Assembly: GCA_022447625.1 (NCBI GenBank)
Contig: JAKVAX010000006.1
Span: 1 to 64,000, forward strand
Source: Flavobacteriales bacterium
GTDB lineage: Bacteria > Bacteroidota > Bacteroidia > Flavobacteriales_D > Sanyastnellaceae
DNA length: 64,000 bases
Direction of reading: 5' to 3'
Within the stretch, counting starts at the first letter, position 1. The number at the start of each line of letters is the position of its first letter. Shown piece after piece: positions 17,305 through 25,605 of the stretch. The notes below the pieces were generated by a model. That model was not told the origin of the DNA, searched no databases, and saw only the letters and a program-made list of their open reading frames with translations. Position numbers and translations under genes: made by a program.

Positions 17305-18780
17305 ATGGAAACAAAAGAAATGACCTCCATCACCACATTAGGTGAACTCAAGAATAGCGGATACGTGAGTAAAACCGTTCGCGATGAAATGCGCGACAAT
17401 CTCATTGTTCGACTTCGCAACAATGAGCGCGTATTTAGCGGTATTCAAGGATATGAGGAAAGCGTAATCCCAGAGATTCAACGTGCCATTTTGGCTCGTC
17501 ACAACATGAATTTGCTTGGGCTACGTGGTCAGGCGAAGACGCGATTAGCACGCCAAATGACCGAACTGCTTGATGAATACATTCCAGTATTGGCAAGCAG
17601 TGACTTGAACGAAGATCCGTTGACTCCATTGACTACCAAGTCGCAAGCGGAAATCGCTGAAAAAGGAGATGATACGCTGATTCGCTGGATACATCGCAGT
17701 GAACGATACGTGGAGAAGCTGGCAACACCAGATGTTACGGTGGCAGATTTGATTGGAGATGTTGATCCGATTAAGGCCGCAAACCTTCGTCTCGATTACA
17801 GCGATGAACGTGTGATCCACTTCGGATTGGTGCCGCGTGCACACCGGTGTATTTTTGTGATTAACGAGCTACCTGATTTGCAGCCGCGTATCCAAGTGGC
17901 GCTCTTCAATATCCTTCAAGAAGGAGATATTCAGATTCGTGGGTTCCAGTTGCGTTTGCCGTTGGACGTTCAGTTCGTATTCACTGCCAACCCAGAAGAT
18001 TACACGAATCGTGGGGCGATTATTACACCGTTGAAAGCCCGTATTCAGTCGCAGATTTTGACGCATTACCCGCGTTCATTAGATATTTCAAAGACGATCA
18101 CTCAGCAAGAAGCGAAGATCAATGAGGCGCAGCGCGACGCGGTTCAAGTGCTTCCTTTGATGGAGGATTTGGTGGAACAGGTTTCTTTCGAAGCACGTGA
18201 ATCTGAATTCATAGATCAGAAATCGGGTGTTTCAGCTCGATTGACGATTTCTGCTTTTGAGAATTTGGTCAGCACGGCTGAGTTGAGAGGATTGAAGAAT
18301 GGCGATGCCAACACTAAGGTGCGTGTTGCAGACCTGCTTGGAATCGTACCTGCCGTTACAGGTAAAGTAGAGTTGGTTTACGAAGGAGAACAAGAAGGAC
18401 CACAAGGCGTAGCGCTTCATCTCGTTGGAAAGGCAATTCGAACACGATTCCCTCAGTCTTTTCCTGATCCTGAACTCGCTAAACGCGGAAAAATCGAAGA
18501 CCCTTATGTGAAGATCACTGATTGGTTTTCTGTGAACCAAGTAGAGATCATGCACTCCGATAGCGACATCGCCTATCAGGAGAAGCTACATATGATCGAT
18601 GGTCTTGAAGAAGTGGTGGATCGCTATGTGCCAGATGCTGGTGAAAGTAAACTACTTTGGATGGAATTCTTGCTTCACGGATTAGGCGAATACAGCCTGT
18701 TGAATAAGCACGTATTGGAGAACAAGGTGAGCTTCAGCGACCTTTTCAATAACCTATTCTCTCCAGGAGAAGAGGATTAA
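17305..18780 (+). CDS. MoxR/magnesium-chelatase-like AAA+ ATPase
   Basis: 491 residues. Walker A is GLRGQAKT at 72-79, the Walker B region reads CIFVINELPDL with Glu in place of the usual DE pair, and the sensor region is VFTANPEDYTNRG. The large lid-like C-terminal half carries no recognised extra domain. This ChlI-like family is widespread in Bacteroidota without bacteriochlorophyll genes, so a chaperone role with the upstream VWA protein is more likely than chelation. Its stop codon overlaps that of the convergent DUF3592 gene through a TTAA tetramer. Confidence 0.92.
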   Translation: METKEMTSITTLGELKNSGYVSKTVRDEMRDNLIVRLRNNERVFSGIQGYEESVIPEIQRAILARHNMNLLGLRGQAKTRLARQMTELLDEYIPVLASSDLNEDPLTPLTTKSQAEIAEKGDDTLIRWIHRSERYVEKLATPDVTVADLIGDVDPIKAANLRLDYSDERVIHFGLVPRAHRCIFVINELPDLQPRIQVALFNILQEGDIQIRGFQLRLPLDVQFVFTANPEDYTNRGAIITPLKARIQSQILTHYPRSLDISKTITQQEAKINEAQRDAVQVLPLMEDLVEQVSFEARESEFIDQKSGVSARLTISAFENLVSTAELRGLKNGDANTKVRVADLLGIVPAVTGKVELVYEGEQEGPQGVALHLVGKAIRTRFPQSFPDPELAKRGKIEDPYVKITDWFSVNQVEIMHSDSDIAYQEKLHMIDGLEEVVDRYVPDAGESKLLWMEFLLHGLGEYSLLNKHVLENKVSFSDLFNNLFSPGEED

Positions 18781-19109
18781 GACTTTTCAGGGTATACGAT
18801 TCGAACGGCCTTCGGGTCTTTCGGGTCGTATTTCACTTCTACTTCCGTACCCACAGGATATTCAGGTTGACCCTCACAGCGATCATCGCTTGCGTGCGTA
18901 ATCTCAGTGCCTTCGTGATCAATGTACTTGATGATGGGCTTATAGATGGTTTTTCCTTTTTGCTTGGCACTCATCCAATTCACGATCACACCACGAACTT
19001 TTTTCGCTCGGCGATCAAAAAAGATGACAGGTCCGAGACGCCATACGAGAATGGCCACTACGGCAACAATACATAGAATGCTTAGGGTCCACTTTACTTC
19101 TTCGCTCAT
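18777..19109 (-). CDS. Small membrane protein, DUF3592-like
   Basis: 110 residues from ATG 19109 (MSEEVKW); an upstream in-frame ATG at 19133 adds eight residues and is less likely. One N-terminal membrane helix (about 6-28, LSILCIVAVVAILVW) is followed by a soluble beta-rich domain with PVGTEVEVKYDPKDPKAV, the hallmark of DUF3592. Function is unknown. It faces and overlaps the AAA ATPase gene by 4 bp. Confidence 0.8.
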   Translation of the reverse strand: MSEEVKWTLSILCIVAVVAILVWRLGPVIFFDRRAKKVRGVIVNWMSAKQKGKTIYKPIIKYIDHEGTEITHASDDRCEGQPEYPVGTEVEVKYDPKDPKAVRIVYPEKS

Positions 19110-19156
19110 TATACTCTTCGATGCTTGGTGCAAGGTACTACATAGAACGCGGGGTG

Positions 19157-19190
19157 AAAAAGAAAGAGCTAACGCGTTCGTTAGCTCTTT
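19157..19190 (-). terminator. Strong hairpin with minus-strand T-tract, no gene upstream
   Basis: A perfect 12-bp stem AAAGAGCTAACG/CGTTAGCTCTTT with a 4-nt loop (19163-19190) is followed on the minus strand by CTTTTT. It sits upstream of the DUF3592 start, so it would stop a transcript coming from the recO side, where no minus-strand gene is seen. Confidence 0.6.
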
Positions 19191-19558
19191 CCAACCGAGT
19201 ACATTAGTAAACCAAAATCAATGTACGACTATGAAGTCGTCGTCTCATCGACGTCGATACCTGATAATTGGATTATCAGTGTTTTCTGACATGGATTACG
19301 GGATGTTTCCTTCAAAGTTTCAGGAGAAGGCAAAAAAACAGGACAACCTTTCGATTGCCCTGCCTAACCTAACTTTAAACTATGTGCAAATGAATACTTA
19401 CACTAGCACCTTAAATATTTTTAAAGCATGAAATACCATATGCTTCTGATTTCAAATGTAGTTGATGCACCTTCGTCCATATACAGCACGCGAACTAGAA
19501 GTGAACAGAAAACTGTGGATAGCTTGTTGAAAACATCTAGAGCCCCTGATATACCTGC
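19191..19558. other. Structured intergenic region; candidate minus-strand non-coding RNA(s)
   Basis: No credible ORF is present. Besides the flanking terminators, small inverted repeats are packed at 19199-19226 (GTACATT/AATGTAC), 19225-19240 (ACGACT/AGTCGT) and 19261-19279 (CTGATAAT/ATTATCAG). A DnaA-box-like TGTGGATAG is at 19514-19522. Two minus-strand terminators without a gene imply at least one unannotated transcript. Confidence 0.4.
19332..19362 (-). terminator. Orphan rho-independent terminator
   Basis: The minus strand reads CAGGGCAA-loop-TTGTCCTG followed by seven T. One pair is G-U on the minus strand but would be A-C on the plus strand, which fixes the direction. No coding gene lies upstream on this strand. 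Confidence 0.65.
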
Positions 19559-20275
19559 GTGAGAGCAATCGTCTTACATAGCATTCCGTACACAGATTCC
19601 AGTAGAATCGTGCGTATTTTTACTGAGTCAAATGGTCTTCGAGCCTATTTAGTTAGAGACGTGGGAAAGAAAAGGTCGTCTTCGAATGCGCTGCTACAGC
19701 CATTGTCATTGGTTGAGATCACTGAACGCGAGCGCAGTCGTGGTTCCTTGCATCAAATCGCAGAGCACAAGCGCGCCGCAGTGCTTACTCATATGAGCAT
19801 TGAACCGTACAAAGCCATGTTGGCTATGTTCATGGCCGAATTGGTTCAACACTGCATCGCTGAAGATCATGCGCATCCTGAACTGTTCGATTACCTCTGG
19901 AATTCAACTCAAATGATGGACATTGACGACCAGCCCGGAGTCTATGCCATCCTCTTAGCTGGCCGGTTGATGAAGTTTTTAGGTGTTATGCCTGATGAAA
20001 TGCCACTGGGTTTCAGGCAAGAAGAGGGTTTTCTCGATTTGGCTTCTGGTCATTGGAGTTATCGTGCACCCTTGCACAATGCTGTGATCGAAGGTCAATT
20101 AGGAAGTTACTTACGCAGTAGCTGTGCTGAATCACCTGAGGCGTTCCGTAGGTATTCGCTAACGCGGAACGACCTGCGGTCTTTACTAGATGCCCAAGTG
20201 ATGTACCTTCAGTTGCATATTAATGACCAAAGAGAATTGAAATCACTAGAGGTTTTGCGTGAGGTCTTTGCGTGA
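19559..20275 (+). CDS. recO: DNA repair protein RecO
   Basis: 238 residues with a GTG start; an in-frame stop 10 bp upstream excludes a longer protein. RecO loads RecA onto SSB-coated single-stranded DNA with RecR (RecF pathway). The N-terminal OB-fold is clear (AIVLHSIPYTDSSRIVRIFTE... LRAYLVRDVGKKRS), followed by the helical domain with AMLAMFMAELVQHCI, typical of Bacteroidota RecO; the cysteine zinc-finger of some RecO proteins is not obvious. The gene is followed 24 bp later by holB. Confidence 0.92.
   Translation: MRAIVLHSIPYTDSSRIVRIFTESNGLRAYLVRDVGKKRSSSNALLQPLSLVEITERERSRGSLHQIAEHKRAAVLTHMSIEPYKAMLAMFMAELVQHCIAEDHAHPELFDYLWNSTQMMDIDDQPGVYAILLAGRLMKFLGVMPDEMPLGFRQEEGFLDLASGHWSYRAPLHNAVIEGQLGSYLRSSCAESPEAFRRYSLTRNDLRSLLDAQVMYLQLHINDQRELKSLEVLREVFA
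20157..20169 (+). repeat. Dispersed 13-mer, copy 3
   Basis: Sense strand of recO, A variant, in another codon phase (SLTRN). Confidence 0.8.
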
Positions 20276-20287
20276 CGCTTCAATTGC

Positions 20288-20295
20288 TACTTTTG
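20288..20295 (+). promoter_or_regulatory. Candidate -7 box very close to holB start
   Basis: TACTTTTG, an exact TAnnTTTG match, lies only 4 nt before the holB ATG. If used, the transcript would begin at or next to the start codon. Confidence 0.4.
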
Positions 20296-20299
20296 CCCT

Positions 20300-21430
20300 A
20301 TGCTTTTTCGCGACGTCATCGGACAAGAAGAACTCAAGAGTGGATTGAGGGAACGCGCCCGTCAAGGGATGATTCCTCATGCCAATCTATTTTTGGGGGA
20401 AGAAGGCTCTGGTCCTTTCGCCCTAGCGATGGCGTTAGCGCAATATATGAGCTGTCCGCACAGAACGGATGACGATAGTTGCGGTGAGTGTGATTCGTGT
20501 AAGAAGTTCGCAAGCTTCCAGCATCCAGATATGCACTTCACCTATCCGATCTATACGAAGGGTGATGTTTCTAAGAATGTTAGTACCAGCTTCAATGAAG
20601 AGTGGCGAAACTTTATTATTGGAAAGCCCTACCCGACATTCACTTCATGGATTGAACACTTAGATGCAGCCGGAAAGAACATGGAAGTCTTCGTTGGAGA
20701 AGCTGAAGTGATCTCAAGGAATATGGCACTTCGTTCATACGAAGGAGGCTACAAGTTTCAAGTGATCTGGTTAGCTGAGTATCTCAGACAGGAAACAGCC
20801 AATAAGCTCCTCAAAACGATTGAAGAACCAACCAAAGGAACCATATTCCTCTTGGTAGCTTCTTCTTCTGATCGCATGTTGTCGACCATCCTTTCGCGCA
20901 CACAATTGATAAAAGTGAACGCCATTGCCGACGAAGATTTGACAGGAGCAATTCAACAACGCCATAGCCTGGATCCTCAACAAGCGCGTGATTTGTCACA
21001 ATTCGCCGAAGGTGATTATGCGAAGGTGCTGGCTATGCTCAACAATGCTGAAGGACAAAAAGAACTCCTCGGCCAATTCACCTCTTGGATGCGGGCCTGT
21101 TACAAGCGTGATGCTTCTGAACTCGTGAACATGGCTGCTGCGCTGGGAGGAGCAGCCAAGCAATCGCAACGTCAATTCCTTTCGTACGCGCTACATTTTG
21201 TGCGTCAGTGCATCGTCAATAATTACGGTCAAACAGACTTAGCAAGGTTCACCAGTGAGGAAGGGGCTTTCGCTTCGAAATTTGCTCCGTTCATTCACCA
21301 CGGCAATGTGCTGCGCATTACTGAACTTTTGAATGAAGCGATGTCTGATCTCTTCAGAAATGCGAATGGAAAAATGGTCTTCATGGATCTTTCACTCCGT
21401 CTGCACCACGAACTACACCGACCTCAGTAG
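20300..21430 (+). CDS. holB: DNA polymerase III subunit delta' (HolB-like)
   Basis: 376 residues. This clamp-loader subunit forms a AAA+-like ring with delta and tau/gamma to load the sliding clamp. Visible are the N-terminal FRDVIGQEELKSGL, a degenerate P-loop GEEGSGPFALA lacking the Walker lysine (as expected for delta'), the zinc module CGECDSC with an upstream Cys, and ETANKLLKTIEEP and LSRTQLIKV in place of the SRC motif. An insertion of about 60 residues after the zinc module (HPDMHFTYPIYTKGDVSKN) is usual in Bacteroidota. Confidence 0.92.
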   Translation: MLFRDVIGQEELKSGLRERARQGMIPHANLFLGEEGSGPFALAMALAQYMSCPHRTDDDSCGECDSCKKFASFQHPDMHFTYPIYTKGDVSKNVSTSFNEEWRNFIIGKPYPTFTSWIEHLDAAGKNMEVFVGEAEVISRNMALRSYEGGYKFQVIWLAEYLRQETANKLLKTIEEPTKGTIFLLVASSSDRMLSTILSRTQLIKVNAIADEDLTGAIQQRHSLDPQQARDLSQFAEGDYAKVLAMLNNAEGQKELLGQFTSWMRACYKRDASELVNMAAALGGAAKQSQRQFLSYALHFVRQCIVNNYGQTDLARFTSEEGAFASKFAPFIHHGNVLRITELLNEAMSDLFRNANGKMVFMDLSLRLHHELHRPQ

Positions 21431-21490
21431 TATTCACGACAAAACGTTAATCAAATCATACTTCGGACTCATCTGAGCCGTTGGAGTTTA

Positions 21491-21498
21491 TATCTTTG
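21491..21498 (+). promoter_or_regulatory. Candidate -7 box of ricT-gldH
   Basis: TATCTTTG, an exact TAnnTTTG match, 37 nt upstream of the ricT ATG. Confidence 0.45.
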
Positions 21499-21535
21499 AA
21501 GAAACGGGCAAGAAATTGCCAGTAAACACCGCCGT

Positions 21536-22900
21536 ATGGGATGTGAAAGTTGTTCGAACAATTCGAGTGGCTTGCCGAAGGGATGTAAAAACAATGGAGC
21601 TTGTGGTGTAAGCGGATGTAATAAGTTAGAAGTATTCGATTGGTTGTCAGGGATGCAACTTCCAGACAACCAGAGTCCTTATGATATCGTGGAGGTGCGA
21701 TTTAAGAATAGCCGGAAAGGCTTTTATCGCAATTCTGAAGGGTTAGAACTTCATATAGGAGATGTAATCGTGGTGGAATCTTCGCCAGGTTACGATGTGG
21801 GTGTTGTGTCGTTGACAGGAGAATTGGTGAAAATCCAATTGAGTAAAAAGAATGTCAAAGACAACCACGAAATCCGCAAGATACAGCGCAAAGCAAGCGA
21901 CAAAGACATCGATCTTTGGCAAGACGCCAGAATGAAAGAGAAGGAGACCATGATCAGGTCTCGCGAGATAGCGCAGCACTGTGGGCTTGCGATGAAAATC
22001 AGCGACGTTGAATATCAAGGAGATAGCGCGAAAGCTACCTTCTATTACACCGCTGAAGACCGAGTTGACTTCCGAGAATTAATCAGAAAATTAGCTGAGG
22101 CCTTCAAGGTGCGCATCGAAATGCGCCAAATTGGAATGCGTCAGGAAGCTGGAAGACTAGGTGGAATTGGGTCGTGTGGACGCGAACTATGTTGTTCGAC
22201 ATGGCTCACTGATTTCCGCAGTGTTTCAACTGGAGCAGCTCGTTATCAGCAGCTAAGCCTTAATCCTCAGAAACTGGCCGGGCAATGTGGGAAGCTGAAG
22301 TGCTGTCTCAACTATGAGCTTGATCAGTACAAAGAAGCTGTGAAAGAATTCCCTTCTTCAAATGTTCGCCTTGAATTGGAAGGTGGACGCGCAAACCACT
22401 TCAAAACTGACATCTTCAAACGCATCATGTATTTCATGATTGAAGGTGAAAGAGGTGGTTCTCCAGTAGCTGTAAGCTTGGATGATGTTCTTGAGATCAT
22501 GGAGATGAACAAACGCGGTGAAAAACCAATGTCACTACAAGATTTCTCGATCACTCAAGAAGTTGAACTGGAAGACGACTTCATGAACGTTGTGGGTCAA
22601 GACAGCCTCACACGTTTTGATAAGAAGAAGCGCAAGAAGCGTCCTCCTCGTAACAAGCGTTCTGGTCAACCTCAGAATAAACAAGGGAGAGGACAGAAAC
22701 CGAAGTCAGGTGGCGGCCAGTCAAAGGCCAGAAATGACAAAGGTGGAGTTCAAAATAAGGGAGGAAATACTCAGCAGAAGAGTAACAACCCCCAAAGCAA
22801 GAGTAACTCTGGGCAACGTCCGAACAGAAACAAACGAAGAAGACCAAGCGGAAAAGGCAAAGGGCCAGCTCAAGGAGGCGGACCGAAAAAAGTAGGATGA
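21536..22900 (+). CDS. ricT: PSP1-domain protein, RicT/YaaT-like
   Basis: 454 residues. The Cys-rich N-terminus (MGCESCSNNSSGLPKGCKNN) leads into the PSP1 core (about 45-300) with CGRELCCSTWL and CGKLKCCLNYE, the cysteines that in Bacillus RicT take part in an iron-sulfur Ric complex controlling RNase Y-dependent mRNA maturation. Homologues are adjacent to gldH across Bacteroidota; whether the Ric role is conserved there is not known. A low-complexity basic tail (about 360-454, rich in K, R, Q, N, G; KKRKKRPPRNKR) is absent from the Bacillus protein and looks nucleic-acid-binding. It overlaps gldH by 4 bp (ATGA). Confidence 0.9.
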   Translation: MGCESCSNNSSGLPKGCKNNGACGVSGCNKLEVFDWLSGMQLPDNQSPYDIVEVRFKNSRKGFYRNSEGLELHIGDVIVVESSPGYDVGVVSLTGELVKIQLSKKNVKDNHEIRKIQRKASDKDIDLWQDARMKEKETMIRSREIAQHCGLAMKISDVEYQGDSAKATFYYTAEDRVDFRELIRKLAEAFKVRIEMRQIGMRQEAGRLGGIGSCGRELCCSTWLTDFRSVSTGAARYQQLSLNPQKLAGQCGKLKCCLNYELDQYKEAVKEFPSSNVRLELEGGRANHFKTDIFKRIMYFMIEGERGGSPVAVSLDDVLEIMEMNKRGEKPMSLQDFSITQEVELEDDFMNVVGQDSLTRFDKKKRKKRPPRNKRSGQPQNKQGRGQKPKSGGGQSKARNDKGGVQNKGGNTQQKSNNPQSKSNSGQRPNRNKRRRPSGKGKGPAQGGGPKKVG

Positions 22901-23382
22901 TAACTCGACTCCATACCATCTTAGCTTGTTTGACAGTCATTAGCATGATGTATGCCTGCACTCCAGCACCGTTTTATGAAGAAATGAAGACGGTGAATGG
23001 AATGTGGGAAGCGAATGATCCTGGCGTGTTTGAATTCGAGATTTCAGATACTACTCAGAAGTACACAATGCTGATGAATCTTCGTCATACGGAGGCGTAT
23101 CCTTACAGCAATATGTATGTGTTCATGCAGCTAGACTTCCCCAATGGAAAGAAGTCTATAGATACGCTCGAGTGTTTGCTAGCAGACCCTCGCGGTAAGT
23201 GGGGTGGAAGGAGTATGGGTGACCTCGTTGATCACCGTATCGGTTTACGACAGAAGAATGAACCCGTAATATTCCCGTTGAAAGGAACATACAAGGTGAC
23301 CATCACTCAAGCTATGAGAGAAGATCCTCTCCGAGAAGTGATGGACATTGGTTTTGCCTTGGAAGAGTGGGAATCAAACTGA
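22897..23382 (+). CDS. gldH: Gliding motility lipoprotein GldH
   Basis: 161 residues with a lipoprotein signal ending at Cys21 (ISMMYACTP). GldH is a lipoprotein required for gliding in Flavobacterium johnsoniae and is widely kept in Bacteroidota with the type IX secretion and gliding apparatus. Family features include MWEANDPGVFEFEISDT near the N-terminus, YPYSNMYVFMQLDFP, and a GRSMGDLVDHRIGL segment. It is translationally coupled to ricT and converges on a small membrane-protein gene with a 9-bp overlap. Confidence 0.92.
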   Translation: MITRLHTILACLTVISMMYACTPAPFYEEMKTVNGMWEANDPGVFEFEISDTTQKYTMLMNLRHTEAYPYSNMYVFMQLDFPNGKKSIDTLECLLADPRGKWGGRSMGDLVDHRIGLRQKNEPVIFPLKGTYKVTITQAMREDPLREVMDIGFALEEWESN

Positions 23383-23595
23383 GCCCTTTACTCTTAAGTA
23401 GAGCGCGCGAATGAGCAGTAACCAAGGTGTGCCGTGTAAAGCAAGGTCTGCCCAATCCATGAGCTTCATGCCTTCTGCTCCGTCAATAACCCATCGTAAT
23501 TTTCCGATGAGATGAGGTTCTGGAACAAAAGGAGCGAGCCCCAGGGTCAAGCTCAGTAGTAACATGAGCTTCCAGTTGTTCAGGGTAGCCAGCAT
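23374..23595 (-). CDS. Small conserved membrane protein
   Basis: 73 residues with two probable membrane helices (LMLLLSLTLGLAPFVPEP and WADLALHGTPWLLLIRALYL). I recognise this as a small Bacteroidota membrane protein often next to a rhodanese gene, without known function. Its ATG overlaps the rhodanese stop codon (TAATG), indicating translational coupling, and its end overlaps gldH by 9 bp. Confidence 0.75.
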   Translation of the reverse strand: MLATLNNWKLMLLLSLTLGLAPFVPEPHLIGKLRWVIDGAEGMKLMDWADLALHGTPWLLLIRALYLRVKGSV

Positions 23596-24035
23596 TACTT
23601 CGTTGTAGGTAATCCGTTATTTTTCCAAGCGCGGTAGCCGCCGTCGAGATTGTAAACTTCTTTGAATCCCATTTCTTGCATGATATCCATCGCTTTACCG
23701 CTTCTACCACCAGCTGCGCAGTATACGAGCACTGGGCGAGATTTATCGAAACCTTCCAATTGAGTCTTGAAGTCGTCATCATAGAAGTCTCGATGTTCCG
23801 CGTTAGCGATCATACCAGCATCAACTTCTTCAGGAGTACGAACATCCAAAATCAGGGCGTTTGACTTGGAATTCATTAACTCTTGAAAAGTGGTTGGGTC
23901 GACGTCTTTCGTTATAGTTGCTGCTTCCGTTTGAGTCATTCCTTCTGAAACGTCGTTCGAAGGAGGTGGAGTCTCATTTCCGCCGCAGGCGAAAAGAAAA
24001 GCGATCATAAGAGCGCTGAGAAAAGTGTATTTCAT
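23595..24035 (-). CDS. Rhodanese-like lipoprotein
   Basis: 146 residues. A lipobox ends at Cys17 (MIAFLFACGGNE), followed by a Ser/Pro/Thr-rich linker and one rhodanese domain (about 45-146) with active-site Cys in VYCAAGGRSGKA, so it can carry a persulfide. Such periplasmic single-domain rhodaneses are common in Bacteroidota; the sulfur acceptor is unknown. It carries one copy of the dispersed 13-mer, encoding IANAEHR. Confidence 0.9.
   Translation of the reverse strand: MKYTFLSALMIAFLFACGGNETPPPSNDVSEGMTQTEAATITKDVDPTTFQELMNSKSNALILDVRTPEEVDAGMIANAEHRDFYDDDFKTQLEGFDKSRPVLVYCAAGGRSGKAMDIMQEMGFKEVYNLDGGYRAWKNNGLPTTK
23796..23808 (-). repeat. Dispersed 13-mer, copy 4
   Basis: Sense strand of the rhodanese gene, A variant, encoding IANAEH. 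Confidence 0.8.
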
Positions 24036-24106
24036 GATGATGTTTCTAATTCTAATGTAACCAAAGATCGTGAGTATTGAACTGGGCTACAGTGATTGAG
24101 GTCACC

Positions 24107-24136
24107 AAAAAGAAAGTCCCGGCTTTCACCGGGACT
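24107..24136 (-). terminator. Rho-independent terminator of creD
   Basis: The minus-strand stem AGTCCCGG/CCGGGACT (24115-24136) is followed by TTCTTTTT, directly after the creD stop. Confidence 0.8.
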
Positions 24137-24140
24137 AACA

Positions 24141-25484
24141 CTAAACCTGCTGGCTTTCTTCCTGCTCATTTTCGGGAGGTGAAGCAGAAAGTTCGTACCA
24201 GTCGATTCCACGGGAAAGTCCCATGACGACAGCTAACACCGTGAAGACACCAAGACTACCAATCAAGAGAGAGTAGTGCTCCATCTGAATGATGGCGAAA
24301 ATGAAACCATAAAGCACAACCAACACGCCCGTGGTCAGCGCCGCCAAACGCAAACTCTTGAGAACTGCTCGGGTGTAGAAGGCTATGAGGATCAGCGTCA
24401 TAAGCGCCGACACGATGTATGCAATGTTGAAGAGTACGTACTCACTCAATGAGAGGAGCAGCACATAGAATACCACCAATGAAATTCCAACGAGGAGGTA
24501 TTGAATCGGGTGTACGTGGATGCCTTTGATGACTTCCACGAAGAAGAACACCAAGAAGGTACAGGCGATGAAGAGGATAGCGTATCTGGTTACTCGGTGC
24601 GCCCTTGTGTAGTTGTCTACTGGCATCAAAAGATCAACACCAAAACTGCTTCCATAGAAGTTAAATTCACCACCTTTCCATTGCTGAGGGAAGTGACGAT
24701 TCAGGTGAAGAATCTTCCATTTAGCGGTGAATCCATCGTCACTTACCTGGCGTTCATCTGGCAAGAAATTCCCAGTGAATCCCGGATCAGTCCATCGACT
24801 GTTTAACGTCAGCTGGGAGGTTTTTCCTACCGGAACAAAGAACAAACGCTCGCTTCCTTTCAGATCAAGTTGGAAACTGAAATGTTGCTCAGCGATCGAA
24901 TTGTCGAAGTTCACTACAGCTTGAAGTCCGGAGTTCACAATTTGTTGGGTGCGAACACCCTGTTCGAATCGACTTATATTATTATTCCACTGTAATTCAA
25001 TCTGTTCGTCTATTCCTTTAAGATCAGATAGGCCTACATTGAGTACCGCTTGATCATAGAGTATTTCAGTGTTGGCGGTATCTACTTGTCCGAGATTTGG
25101 GGCAGTGAAGGAACCATCAATATTAATTTTACTGCTGTAAACCACGGCTTCGTAAATCCCTCTCTTTCGTTGTTGAGGGTCGATGTCACCAGTCATGTTA
25201 AGTTCTTCCGGCATGATATGAAGGTAGAAGCGTTCCTTTTTGACGTTAATGCGTCCGTCGGCCATTTTCGTCCGTTGAAGAACCTTATCACAAGGGATGG
25301 TGATGAAAGGTCCTGAAATCGTTTGCTGAGCACCCCATTGAGAAGAGACTTCGTTTCGAGCTGATTGCTGAAGCATTTCGCGTTCGTTCACAAGATTCTG
25401 AACGAGGAGGGCGGGGAAAAGGAGTATAATGACCAGAAGGATCACTGTTAACACCTTGAATAACATGCGGCTGCTAGTTTTCAT
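24141..25484 (-). CDS. creD: Cell envelope integrity protein CreD (inner membrane)
   Basis: 447 residues. One N-terminal helix (about 8-30, VLTVILLVIILLFPALLV) is followed by a large periplasmic domain (about 31-285) and then six predicted helices to about 430, the CreD topology. Family motifs include the WGAQQTISGPFITIPC segment and YARAHRVTRYAILFIACTF-like entry into the membrane region (NYTRAHRVTRYAILFI here). In enterobacteria CreD belongs to the CreBC regulon and affects envelope stability and beta-lactam response; no creBC genes are seen here. Monocistronic, with its own terminator. Confidence 0.92.
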   Translation of the reverse strand: MKTSSRMLFKVLTVILLVIILLFPALLVQNLVNEREMLQQSARNEVSSQWGAQQTISGPFITIPCDKVLQRTKMADGRINVKKERFYLHIMPEELNMTGDIDPQQRKRGIYEAVVYSSKINIDGSFTAPNLGQVDTANTEILYDQAVLNVGLSDLKGIDEQIELQWNNNISRFEQGVRTQQIVNSGLQAVVNFDNSIAEQHFSFQLDLKGSERLFFVPVGKTSQLTLNSRWTDPGFTGNFLPDERQVSDDGFTAKWKILHLNRHFPQQWKGGEFNFYGSSFGVDLLMPVDNYTRAHRVTRYAILFIACTFLVFFFVEVIKGIHVHPIQYLLVGISLVVFYVLLLSLSEYVLFNIAYIVSALMTLILIAFYTRAVLKSLRLAALTTGVLVVLYGFIFAIIQMEHYSLLIGSLGVFTVLAVVMGLSRGIDWYELSASPPENEQEESQQV

Positions 25485-25605
25485 TTGATTCGGTTTGATG
25501 TTCCAAATCTCTAGCCTAGAATTCTCTCAATGAGGGGGAAATAGTAAGCGCGTCATCACGGCAGGAATTCGTCGTGAATTCGAAAGTGTTAACAAAGGAA
25601 ATGTC

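Noticed and set aside
19514-19522. DnaA-box-like TGTGGATAG before recO as part of a replication origin
   Set aside because: A single box with one mismatch and no clear cluster, AT-rich unwinding element or dnaA nearby is too little evidence.
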